Shown here one piece after another: positions 49,206-60,224 of a stretch of 64,000 bases of DNA. The stretch is from Metaphire vulgaris (lineage: Eukaryota > Annelida > Clitellata > Crassiclitellata > Megascolecidae): contig CM030862.1 in assembly GCA_018105865.1 (NCBI GenBank), positions 10,166,806-10,230,805 of the forward strand, in the 5' to 3' direction. A model generated the notes under the pieces. That model made no database searches and was not told the origin of the DNA. It saw only the letters and a list, made by a program, of their open reading frames with translations. Made by a program: the position numbers and the translations under genes. The number at the start of each line of letters is the position of its first letter. Position 1 is the first letter of the stretch.

Positions 49206-50084
49206 AGACGATTTTCTGAAGAGAAATGCTTTAAGTTTAGGCAGAAAAACTCGAGATGCTACAAGAAGTGCGTGTTATGGTCTCAAACCAGAGTTAAATA
49301 AGAGCGACAATTCGACTTGCGAAAGCTATAAGCTTAGTGAGCTAGTAAGCTGATTCAAACCTCATTTTGTTCTCGTATTTTGAATTATATGAAATGAAAT
49401 GGAAATGTTTATAGAAATCCGTGTACTCAACGCAAGAGAGAACGATAATAAAGAAATCGACGGAACAACTTGCGAACAAGTGCGGTGCTGCCACTTATCC
49501 ATTTGCAATAAATATTGCATGTATCGTTATCGCGTAGCGAACTGGGATGGCTGAAGACACGACACAAAATAGATACTTCAAACTTGGTCATGATTCTGAG
49601 AAATAACTATTTTAATACCAATTGAATGATTGTAAAAGCGATAAAGGAAAATACAAGATAATTTATGTTTGAAATTAACAACTGAAATTTAATGCAATAT
49701 GCCGTTCGTTATTAAGGAAATTCTAAACCTTTAAAGTAAGTGCTAAACTTTTCAAAGTCTATTATACGGATTTTATATTGTGCTTATTTAAGAGATATGT
49801 TCTCAAATATTGGCAGATTTTGAAAAGACGTGAACGTTAAATGCTCTAGTCTGTGCTTTCAAGGTTCACTAATAAGTGTGTTGCCTTTCTTGCAAAACGT
49901 CTAGCGTCAACGTTAGTAGTCAACTCAATGCCGTATCCAGGCCCGAAGCTTCGTTATAAATTAATGTACAAAATGTATAAAAATAAATAATGTAGGCATT
50001 GATTTTGCACATTTTTATGATTTTTTACGTAGGCAATTTTATTCAATTGTATTCGGAGAACAAATGAAAGGTAATTTTGGATCT
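49206..50084. other. BCD1-PIGB intergenic stretch, no gene seen
   Basis: This lies between the divergent BCD1 and PIGB genes and should contain the BCD1 start exon and promoter. I could not identify either with confidence. Confidence 0.4.
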
Positions 50085-50262
50085 GTTTCTGTTTTTTTTT
50101 CCTTTTGATTAATAACTGTGTATCATCGGTACAGAAATGATAATCAGTAGAGAAATGGGAGAGAAGTGATCCAAGTGGTGGCATTGGGTGTAGAATGAAA
50201 AGGTTGGGGACTAGAACAGATTCCTGGGGAACACCAAAATCTATCTTCATTGAATTTTACTG
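50085..50262 (-). pseudogene. RT fragment beside the PIGB start
   Basis: On the minus strand the frame gives FGVPQESVLVPNLFIL and FCTDDTQLLI, degraded forms of RT motif B (GVPQGS) and motif C (YADDTQ) spaced as in L2/CR1 LINEs. It ends 82 bases before the PIGB start codon, so the gene's promoter or 5' UTR probably overlaps old retrotransposon sequence. Confidence 0.75.
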
Positions 50263-50344
50263 AACACCGTTGCAGTGGACAGTACGAGTGCGCGACGCTG
50301 ATTGTTGTTTGTTGTGTTGTTTCCTCTCTTATATTTCTAGTGCG

Positions 50345-51945
50345 ATGGACAAGAGCATGAAGGAGAGCAAAAGTGCCGCAACTATTCGCAGGCGCGTGAA
50401 GCGCGGCGGGCTGTTTGGAAGTTTCTTTATTAACAAGCACACGATGCCTTTGCAGGATCCGTTTGAGTCTGACGAAGGAAGTGAATTGCTTCATTCGAAT
50501 TGCTCCACCAATGAAGTGCCTGCGTTTGGTCCAAAAGTTCTTCAGGGAATCTTATCGTCCGAGAAAAAACTTCTCTGGAGTCTTGTGGTCTTGCGAATAC
50601 TCAATGCGCTTGTCATGCAGACGTCATTTGTGCCAGATGAATTCTGGCAGTCGACAGAAGTGGCACACAACATGGTCTTTGGGTATGGTAGTCTTGATCT
50701 TAAGCACTTAAAACCTTTCTACCCCCAAAGTAATTTCCTCCTTAGCAATAACCGCCCGCCCCGCCACCTCATGGACATGCTGACCATTCATTTCCCGGCT
50801 GACAATTGTACCTTGTCTATAGCTGTTTCAAGAGAGACAAGTGCATAAGAATAGGCAGCTACTATGGTACTATTTTCCAAAGCGCTATATTAATCCTAGA
50901 GCTTTTACTTACTTACTTGCTTGCTTACTTATCTGTTTAGCACTTTCATGGGAACTTTCTCAAATGTAATGTTTGACCTTAAGTATGCTGGTCTAGTGCC
51001 TTCCATTATAAAGTAGCAGTATCTAAATAAAATTCAGTGTTCAGTACTTGGAATAGTGTTTTTTAGATGAATCATTGTTTCATATCATCAGAAGTACTTG
51101 ATACATGTCTGCATACGATTTGGTCACTTTGTTTAGAATATGATTGCAGAATTAAATGATGGACGGTGTGCATTCATTTTACAAATGAAACTATAAGCCG
51201 TTAATTACATTCATTTAATGGAAGGAAAACATTCAGTCAGTTTCATTGTACAGCTCACAGATTGCAATGCTATGAATGGAGCATTTTCCCCCTCAATCTC
51301 AGTTTCTTTTTTGTGATCATTTTTAGATACGGGTATCTCACTTGGGAATGGAAGAACGGTATCCGAAGCTATTTGTATCCTCTGATATTTGCTGTATTTT
51401 TCAAATTCTTGGCAATATTCCATATGGATTCAAGATTTCTTGTGGTATTCTTTTTGAAGTTTGTGTATTCTCAGAATCAAAAATGTAATTTAGAAAGCGA
51501 TCTATTGCAATTATGCTATGATAAATACTTAGAACCTCGATGATATCATAAAGGGAATGATGCTAGGTAAAGTTGGTGATACGGTATCATTTTTTGTTTA
51601 CAGGCAGTATAGCAGTATATAGTTGACATGTTGCGGCAGTGATAATATTATATTAATACAATTGCCGTGTACATTTGCTGTGATAATATTATATTAATAC
51701 ATTTGCTTCTAGCAATTATAACAGGTTTTCATTTGCCGCTGTTTTATGTCTGTGCTGTGGTGTGATTGTGATTTTGTGAAGCAGTGAAACTAATTCTGAT
51801 ATTTGATCTATCAATGGTTTGAGTTGTTTTGTGAGGGGCATAGCCAGAAACAATTTTAGGACGGTCAGAGACCTCTATGTAATTGGGAATTTATTATTCG
51901 GAGACTGCTGAATTTTCTGATCTTCACTGAAAGACAGAATGAGTG

Positions 51946-51976
<31 letters not shown>

Positions 51977-54900
51977 TAATAATAATTATGCACTTCTATA
52001 GCACCAGCTCTAATACCTGAGGGTATCAGTCGATGATACTTCAAATCCTTCCGCAAAAGACCAGGTTCATTACAGAGATCAGTCAGAGGGAGAGAGTAAG
52101 ACCGACTATGGAGGAAAAGCTAAGTGTAAGCCATGCGTTATGCCAAGACTCACAAGAAACTCGAAACTTTCACCAAAAGAAGTTGATGACAGACTACTGG
52201 GTAATCAGCTTCTTAGGTTCCATTGTGAAAATACACAACTTTTTTTGTCAGTGGTGACTCAGGAGCTAAACTATAGTTGAGAAATTGCATTCATTAACCC
52301 CTTAACTGGGCAACTATTTGTAACTCAATGTAAAAATGGACGAGCGTTACTCCGGGCGCCCAGTTAACGGGTTAATCAAGAGGCACTTAGCCATACATTG
52401 TCAGCTGAGTTAAACAATTGAAAGTATTTTGTGTGAAATTGGACCTTTCCAAATTAGCATCCATTGACATTTTAGATAGGTTAGGTCAGAAGGTCAAACC
52501 TTCTTATGGATGCATATGCATAAAAAAGCTTATAAAGAATGCACATTTGTATGATTAATTTTAACTTTGTTGATGAAGGCACAAGGTGTTGAGGGCCGTT
52601 AGATTTATTGACTGCTATTGTTTTCTGACCAGGTAAAAGGTCCTCACCTGGTGCAGGGGATCTTTGCTGCTTTCGGAGACCTGTATACTTACCGTTTATC
52701 GGTTCGTCTCTCGGGTCTGAAAGTTGCTCATTGGACGTTATTTTGTCAGTTGAGTTCTTGGTTTGTCTTTTATACGTCAAGCCGAACGCTCACCAATTCC
52801 ACAGAACAAGTGTTGACGTCTTTAGCACTGTACTACTATCCCTGGCCAGGGAAGCCAAGGTTAGCTTTAACCCCTTAACTGCGTATTTAACTGTAACTCA
52901 ATGTAAAATGAACGGATATATCCGGGGTCCCCAGTTAAGGGGTTAAAGTTTCATGCTGTGCACTAACTGCTGAGATTAAAGAATGTCCAGAAATTATCGT
53001 CTACTAACAATTTGTATGATGTTATGCGATCCTGAAATATGAACGTGATTTTGTCAATAGTTTTTCAACATTTTGATGACTTCTATAGCACCAGCGGTGT
53101 TCTCTGAGACCGTGTTAATAATAACTTTGCTTTTCTTTAATCTATTAAAATAGTGTTTGATGAGTAAAATGTGTAAGAATTGTAGGGCATTGAATCTAAC
53201 AGTATTTCGTTATTTGCTTAAAATTGTTATCTTTTCACAACTTCTGTCGTGCGAGATTTTTATTGATGAGTTGAGTTGGTGCACTGAGCAAAGTGTCATG
53301 ATCGGTGGGGGGGGGGAGCATTCATAGTTTTTTCCAACAACAGTTCTAATGTTCCAGTTCTGGATTGGTTTCTTGTTCTTATATTCAGTATATATTAGGA
53401 ACTGTATTTTGGGGGATCATAATGCATAAAGCAGTAACTATTTTATGATTTGCATTGCCGTTTCATTTTGCAAATTTTTCTTAGATGATTGTCTCTTGTG
53501 GTTGCTGTATTTTGAATAAATTAGAAAGTCTCTGTGGAAGTACCTCGTTCTGGCGAGCCTTTCTGTGATTATTCGACCAACGGCCGCTGTTGTTTGGTTT
53601 CCGTTGTTCATTTGGCATCTGTTCTGTTGGCGTCAGATGATTTGGAAAGTGATCAGATATTCTGTAACAAGAGGGTCTGTTTGAAAGCATTCACTGAATA
53701 TTTATATATTATTTTTAATTTTTTAATTTTATATATTATTTTTAATTTTTTTATATTATTTTTAATTTCTGTTGCTTTCAGAAAGTTGCTTTGACATTGC
53801 ATGCTTAAGGTTCCAATCTAGTTTCTTTTTTAATGCAGAATTCGCTTTTAAAACAGTATTTTATGACCGTGTATGGTGGTCAAGACTTGTAAGGCAACGA
53901 GACTCAAGTTTTATTTTATACTGCAAAGACTGATAGTGATCAGATGTGTTATAGAAAAGCTATATTACACGAAGAGAAACTAGGCTAGTAGGGGCTGTGT
54001 ATTTAATGGGTTGTCTTTCTGTCACAGTTGGTTTGTTACATTTTTGACTGGGTCAATTTTTTTGGGGCGACTTGAATGACTTCCATATGTCTGTTTTAGT
54101 GAAACTATTGTGAAATTTCAAATGACGTGCATAAGTCATATTGACATCTTGCAGTGATTGTATTTTTTTGTTTAATTGGCTTGATATTCAAAAGTTCCAG
54201 ACCTTTAGTGGATATTATTATTACCGTAAAATCTCAGTTATAATGCAAACGAGAGTATAATGTGCATGGTTTACCAGTAGGCAGATCAAAGGTAAAATCG
54301 ATGTTCACATATACCGTATTATCTCGGGTATAAAATTGTATGTACATAAAATTTATTTCTATGTATAATACGCACCCATACTTTGTACCGATTTTTAAGG
54401 GAAAAAAGTGCATCTTATACGCTAGATAATACGGTATAATGTACCTTCTTAAATTGCATAGGCATCTGCAATGCACCTGATGATACTGCTTTGGCTATTA
54501 ATTGACATGCAAGGCTTTTTAAATGTTTTTTTTTCAGAGCCATTGTACTGTTGGCATCTTGTATCATTGATCGTATTTTTTACGGAGAATGGACGAATGT
54601 TCAGTACAACTTTTTGCATTTCAATGTTCTGTCTGGTATTTCGGGGATGTATGGAACACATCCATGGCATTGGTACATAACTCAAGGATTGCCTGTTGTA
54701 TTGGGAACTCATACGTTGATACTTCTGGTTGCCTTGAAGCAGAGCAAAGAACCTATTTTTCTTGGTACCATTGTATGGTCAATTGTTGTGTACAGGTGAG
54801 CTTGTACTATATGTGAGGCATACCTAGGGACCTGAAAATTAAATTAGGTTAACAAATCTTTAATTATGAAGAATATGTTATCTTGCACTGCCTTAGAAGT

Positions 54901-56489
54901 GACTTAAATGCAATTCATTTGATCTGTCTACAGTTATTTGCATGCATTTACAGTTATTTTCACACATTTTCAGTTATTTGCACATATTTACAGTTATTTA
55001 CATGCAATTACGATTAGTTACATGCATTCACAGTTGTTTATATGCATTTACAGTTATTTACATGCAGTTTCAGTTATTTACATGCAATTACGATTAGTTA
55101 CATGCATTTACAGTCATTTACATGCATTTTCAGTTATTTACATGCAATTACGTTTAGTTACATGCATTTAAAGTTATTTACATGCATTTACAGTTATTTA
55201 CATGCAGTTATCGTTATTTACATGCATTTAAATGAAAGCAGTTCATCTTAATTATTTTACTCTTAATTCACAACATTCACAAATCAAAGGCTTCAAATAT
55301 TCTTACTGGATCTTGAGACTTGGTTTAACCCCTTAACTGGGGATCCCGGATATATCCATCCATTTTACATTGAGTTACAGTTAAATACACGGTTAAGGGG
55401 TTAATTAAGTTTGTTGTTATGCAGAGTTTCGATTGAATTGTTACTTTTTCCTTTCTTTCTTTTCACAGTTTTCTGAGCCATAAGGAATTTCGTTTTCTCT
55501 CTGGTACTTTGCCGCTTATAATGCACGTATGTGGAAGTACGCTGCACGCGTTATTTGACTCTACGTCGCACGAGAAAGACGATACGAGTGCCAAGGTGAA
55601 GCCGCACGGTCGTTGCGGTCACACTGCAAAAGTATCCGTTATTGTGATTCTGCTTGTATTCAACATTCCAGTGGCCTTGTACTTTAGTCTCATCCACCAG
55701 CGAGGAACAATAGACGTGATGTTTTACCTTTACAAAGAGGCTAAGAAGGAACTACAGAATGATGCAACCATGTCTGTGTTATTCCTTATGCCTTGTCATT
55801 CCACTCCGTATTACAGGTAAATGCATTTTTTTTAAAACTTAAAATATAAATTAAATAAGAAATACTTGATGGAATTATTTCTTATAATAATTTGTCAATT
55901 ATTGTTTAATGTGGTTAAGATGTTAATAATTAGAAGTGACAGAAGTAGGAATTTTGAAATGGGTCTGTCTGACCATGATGTATCGGTTAGTGTATGGGGC
56001 ATTGTGGCTTTACTAGTTCTTTAGTGATAAGTACAGGGTGGCACAAAAAACCAGACTAGTCACATTTAGGTTTGCATTTATTATGGTCCGGTTTTTTTGC
56101 GCCACCCTGTAGTTGCTGTTACTTCTTGCAGCTACATTCACAGAAACATATCGATGTATTTCTTAACCTGTGAACCTAATTTGAAGTCAAATTCTGATGA
56201 CTATCTGGACGAGGCAGACCGGTTTTATGAGGACCCCGATGTTTGGCTGAAGCAGAGGTACGACTCTGGTCCGTGGTTGATTTCCTCTTCGGCCACCGAC
56301 CAGCTACCAACGCACATCGTCATGTTCGATGAACTGTATCTGAGAATTCCCTCGTGGCTGCGTCAGCATGACTTTCACTTTTGTGATAAGTTCTTTCACT
56401 CGCATTTCCCAGAAGGCCGCAGTAGTGGGTCTGTGGTTGTGGCGTGTCGCTTGCCTTCTCCCTTGCTCAAGTCTAAAAGGAGTTCTTAA
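50345..56489 (+). CDS. GPI mannosyltransferase 3 (PIGB), complete gene
   Basis: Seven exons, all phases agreeing: 50345-50682, 51327-51444, 52633-52859, 53525-53674, 54538-54795, 55469-55816 and 56132-56489 (TAA), 598 residues (human 554). It transfers the third mannose from dolichol-phosphate mannose to the GPI precursor in the ER (GT22 family). Visible marks: FVPDEFWQS with the catalytic acidic pair in the first lumenal loop (about residues 95-102), then YGYLTWEW, TRTLTN-like SSRTLTNSTE, IIRPTA, DRIFYGEW, THPWHWY, LSHKEFRF, HQRGT-DV, MPCHSTPYY and HFPEGR, in family order, with many hydrophobic segments. The start at 50345 (MDKSMKES) is preferred; an in-frame ATG at 50270 would add 25 residues. 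Donors of exons 1 (GTATGG), 2 (GTATTC) and 4 (GTCTGT) are weak. Confidence 0.95.
51946..51986. repeat. Short (AAT)n microsatellite
   Basis: About 40 bases of AAT repeats in PIGB intron 2, next to GCACTTCTATAGCACCAGC, a word that partly recurs at 53080 (GACTTCTATAGCACCAGC), probably the tail of an unidentified retroelement. Confidence 0.85.
52294..52375. mobile_element. TTAA-bounded palindromic MITE
   Basis: TTAACCCCTTAACTGGG on the left and CCCAGTTAACGGGTTAA on the right, one mismatch in the palindrome. In PIGB intron 2, read in the inverse orientation of the 16.3 kb copy (TGTAACTCAATG). Confidence 0.8.
52867..52946. mobile_element. TTAA-bounded palindromic MITE at a splice donor
   Basis: TTAACCCCTTAACTG on the left and CCCAGTTAAGGGGTTAA on the right. 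It begins seven bases after the end of PIGB exon 3. Its middle has TGTAACTCAATG and GGATATATCCGG. Confidence 0.8.
54932..55232. repeat. 18-19 bp minisatellite in PIGB intron 5
   Basis: About sixteen imperfect copies of the unit CAGTTATTTACATGCATTT, with variants such as TACGATTAGTTACATGCA. A higher-order period of about two to three units is suggested by the recurring CAATTACGATTAGTTA variant. The frames that run through it are repeat artefacts. Confidence 0.9.
55325..55404. mobile_element. TTAA-bounded palindromic MITE
   Basis: TTAACCCCTTAACTGGGGATCC on the left and GGTTAAGGGGTTAA on the right. It is nearly identical over its length to the copy at 16301-16380. In PIGB intron 5. Confidence 0.82.
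56034..56109. mobile_element. 76-bp palindromic MITE at a splice acceptor
   Basis: CAGGGTGGCACAAAAAA on the left pairs with TTTTTTTGCGCCACCCTG on the right, with TA on both flanks, as in mariner/Tc1-type elements. It ends 22 bases before PIGB exon 7, so it occupies the branch-site window of intron 6. Confidence 0.85.
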
Positions 56490-56501
56490 TTGTCACTGTA
56501 T

Positions 56502-56540
56502 GTAGTGCTTCATGTGCACATGAACTTCATGAAGCACTAC
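56502..56540 (+). other. Perfect 13-bp stem hairpin in the PIGB 3' UTR
   Basis: GTAGTGCTTCATG at 56502-56514 and CATGAAGCACTAC at 56528-56540 are exact inverse complements around a 13-base loop. It starts 13 bases after the PIGB stop codon. It could be an mRNA structure or a minimal transposon relic; it has no U-run to suggest a terminator. Confidence 0.8.
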
Positions 56541-56686
56541 GTTCAATGCTTAGATATCTGAATTGTATTACACTTTTGTGCCAGTGTATCACCATAATGT
56601 GAGCACATAGGAACTGGAAAGATAGTGAACACACATAAAGTGTAACCTTGTTTGTTGTATGTATTTGATACCAATGTGTAGATAGA

Positions 56687-56885
56687 CAGTGTTTATTCTA
56701 GGCCTGTTTTTAGGGGGATTTCCCCTCCAAAGTTTAAAAACCCCCCCAAAAATTTCTATATGTTGCATTGGGGGATGGAAACCCCCCCCCCCCCAGTCCA
56801 AAAGTGTGACGAAAAGGGTTTTTTATATTTGAAAGAAGGATAAAAGGAAAGATAACCAATGTCGAGGTGGTTAGAATAAACACTG
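56687..56885. mobile_element. MITE, CAGTGTTTATTCTAG family, second copy
   Basis: The ends CAGTGTTTATTCTAGG and GAATAAACACTG are inverted. GTAGATAGA, nine bases, is exactly duplicated at 56678-56686 and 56886-56894. It shares AATTTCTATATGTTGCATTGGGG with the copy at 1210. It lies in the presumed PIGB 3' UTR. Confidence 0.85.
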
Positions 56886-57476
56886 GTAGATAGATATACG
56901 CTATTGTTGTGACTGTTTTGTTTTTAACTGTATGATGCCATAGAAAATTTGTACTGTGAGATTTTAAATGTTGCAAGGTTTTACTGTATGTCTCCACAGT
57001 TGACACGGAATCTAAAGCGTTAATAAGATTAAATGATCTATGTACAGTAGTCACTGTTGTCTTATCGTATGCTGTGTTGCAAATGCTGTGTGTTCAGAAA
57101 TTTCCCTCACTGTGCCCTGATTATGATTTATGAAGCATTTCACTGTAGGCTATGTCATGTGCATGATAACTGCTGCAGTCACAGGCCTAGACTTCTGTTA
57201 GGCCTCTAAGGCTGGAGCCCACCCGCCCCACTTTTTGAGAGGCTACAATAGGGATGGGAGAATACACATGGGTTGGGCCCCTGCTCTTTCATCTAAGTTT
57301 ACACCATTGGCTGCAACTATAGGACAACTTGCAAGATTAATGAAGCAATCTACTGCCGTTTCATTCAAGACCTCAAATAATAATACAGCTGCAACAACAC
57401 CAATGATATAAAAACAGGGTTTAGAGTGGTTAAGCAGAGTCTGTGCCTTATGTGAGAACCACTATACTTAACATGG

Positions 57477-57482
57477 AATAAA
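57477..57482 (+). promoter_or_regulatory. Candidate PIGB poly(A) signal
   Basis: AATAAA about 990 bases after the PIGB stop and about 290 before the ELAC2 start. It is the best-placed hexamer outside a transposon, but no downstream GT-rich element is clear. Confidence 0.3.
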
Positions 57483-57576
57483 GTGTCTCGGAGTGGCGAT
57501 GAATTTTTGCGGGTTCAACTGAAAACTGATTCGTCAAATAACTTAGCAATTGCAAGTCGTAAACCACTTAAAATCA

Positions 57577-57577
<1 letters not shown>

Positions 57578-57617
<40 letters not shown>
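57578..57617. repeat. (ATT)n microsatellite
   Basis: About 40 bases of ATT repeats between PIGB and ELAC2. Confidence 0.9.
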
Positions 57618-57619
<2 letters not shown>

Positions 57620-57774
57620 CTCTGCCTTTTAGTTTTTTTTGTTTAAAATCACCGTGTGGTAACACTACGCACATGTCGATTTGTTTTGGAAGCTCAATAA
57701 TAAACGATCGAATAATTATTATTATCTCCTTAACTAATCAGCTAATTATTATTTGCCGTAGGATGTAATTTGTT

Positions 57775-59009
57775 ATGGGATTGATTTCTTTGATCGGACG
57801 TCGAAGTATCTCGTCCGGATTTTCTCACTTTTCCTTGAATTCCGTTCAACTGGGCCGAACAACTGCCAGTGACACTCGACGGCGCTCGACGATCATGGGC
57901 AAGAAGGGCAAAGACGGGGCTGGGACCGGAGCCGGGGGTGAGGCGACCCTGAGACACATCAAGTACCGCGAGAAGATCGGCGGAAAGCTTCCGGTCCCGG
58001 GGTTCATCCAGCTGATCGCGGTCGGGAACGGCGGCGGAGGATCTCCGCGAGGCCTTATCGTCCACATGAGTCACTTCAAGTGCGTTTCCTTCGAGCACTG
58101 AAATTAATTCAGTAGTTTTAATTAAACGGATAAGCTAGGAAATTAATCCCGTTAGTTAGTTAATATGCCAACTTATATAGCGCTATAGGAATAGCAGGCC
58201 AAGATCAAGAGCGCTTTACATATTGCGCTTAAACGATATGCTAAACAAGTGCGTTTTTAGGCTCGTAGTGAACATGTCAAGATTAGTCGCGTTGGTCACG
58301 CTATCCGGCAGCGAGTTCCAGAGGATGGGATTGCCCTGGGTGACAGACCTTTCTCCAAATTTCACTGTCTTAGATGGAGGCATGGGAGGGGGTACAACCA
58401 ATTGGACCCGCTTACAGGAATGAAGCTGCCGATGACAATCAGTAAGTGGGGGCCTATGTACAAGTTTGGCCTGGTAGACTGGGCAGACAGAATCAGGACC
58501 CATTGTTGAGTTGCTTCAATTATTTTGGAAATTATTGAATTTGAATTTCTGAAGAGGTTCCAAAGGTCTCGAATTAAAATGATTGCTTTTCTTAGAAATT
58601 GGCATTTTGAGGAGACAGCAACATGGGATGGAAGATTTAAGATTTTGATCAGTGTGATGAGTTCATCAAAAATTGAGAAAGTCTAAATGTTTTTCATTTA
58701 CATTAAGGCTTGACAGTTATGAGGGTACCACTTTATAGATGCTAAGCTTTGCCAGATTGCAGCCCATGCCTGTCATTTCAGTCAGGAAAAGTTTTACGTA
58801 TGCTGACATTTCTTGTCAGACAAGCATGTTTCCAAAGCTTTGGTAGGTCAGACTTCATATGCAGAGAGTCTTCTCCTTATTTTTAATTTGGTAGAGTCTG
58901 GATTATCTTGGTATATTTTTCTTTGTTTTTAATGTGCACATCAAACCTAAGTATCTGTATATTTGAACTTAAGATGAAATGTTAGTTGCATGAATTTTAT
59001 ATGAGGTTT

Positions 59010-59071
<62 letters not shown>

Positions 59072-59404
59072 ATATTGCTCACCATGTCATCTGACAAATT
59101 AAGATAGTTTGTTCAAATACACATTGATAGGTATCTGTTCAACTGTGGAGAAGGACTTCAACGAATATCTTCAGAACATAAGTTAGTTTAATTATTTTGT
59201 TTTTGTATTGAGTTTGATGCCTGAAAGTTTTCTGCAGCCAAGTGTTTAGTATAATTAATGTATAGATTTGCTGTCGTTTAGATCAGGGCTACTCAAATAG
59301 TTTGCGCGACAGTCCAGAAATTTGTAGTCAAGACATGACCGCGACCAAACCTAAATGTTCAACTTCAAGTAAATTGACATCAACACATTGGCAAAAACCA
59401 GTCC

Positions 59405-59473
<69 letters not shown>

Positions 59474-60072
59474 TTAGTTTTACTGCTTTGAATCTGAAGT
59501 TTTAAACATTATGAATATTTTCCATTGAATTTGCAGCAATGAGAATCATCTGAGTGTGAATTAGGAAATTCGTTAGTCATGATTCAAGAGACTTGAAATT
59601 TTTTGGACCTCGGTGCAATCCGTCCAGGAAGCCTCTGTGGTCCGGACTGTGGTGGACTGCGGTCTGCCTATTGAGTAGCTCTGATTTAGATATTACCGGT
59701 ACTCCTGGACTTTATTTTGGTCTAAATTGTTTTATAGTTTGTAATAAAAAGCTTCACGTAACAAGTAATTTTGTGAGTTAGTCATTTTATTTTGTGTGCA
59801 ATTTATCTCTTGTTATTTGGGTATTCTTATGATTATAAATGATTATAAAGTGTTGGCATATATAGGTGTTAGAGATGGACTTAAGCAATGTACGGTACTG
59901 TATACCGGTATTTAAAATTTGTTTTGTGATACAGTTTTTACTTCACTAAACTCTTGAATCATTGGTGAGTTATTAGCATTTTTTACTGTCCTCTTCATGA
60001 ATTGAAAGGGTACAACAGTGGTTCTCACACACCAGGCCAAACCCTCCTGAACCACTTTAAACCTTGTTATTA

Positions 60073-60143
<71 letters not shown>

Positions 60144-60192
60144 GCTATTATTATTATTATTATTATTATTATCATCATCATTATTATCATCG

Positions 60193-60224
<32 letters not shown>

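Noticed and set aside
49548..49607. Plus-strand 19-codon frame starting MAEDTTQNRY
   Set aside because: It ends in a stop without a splice site, has no homologue that I recognise, and lies between divergent genes. Chance is sufficient.
54938..55251. Frames with repeated Ser-Tyr-Leu-His words
   Set aside because: They are translations of the intronic minisatellite.
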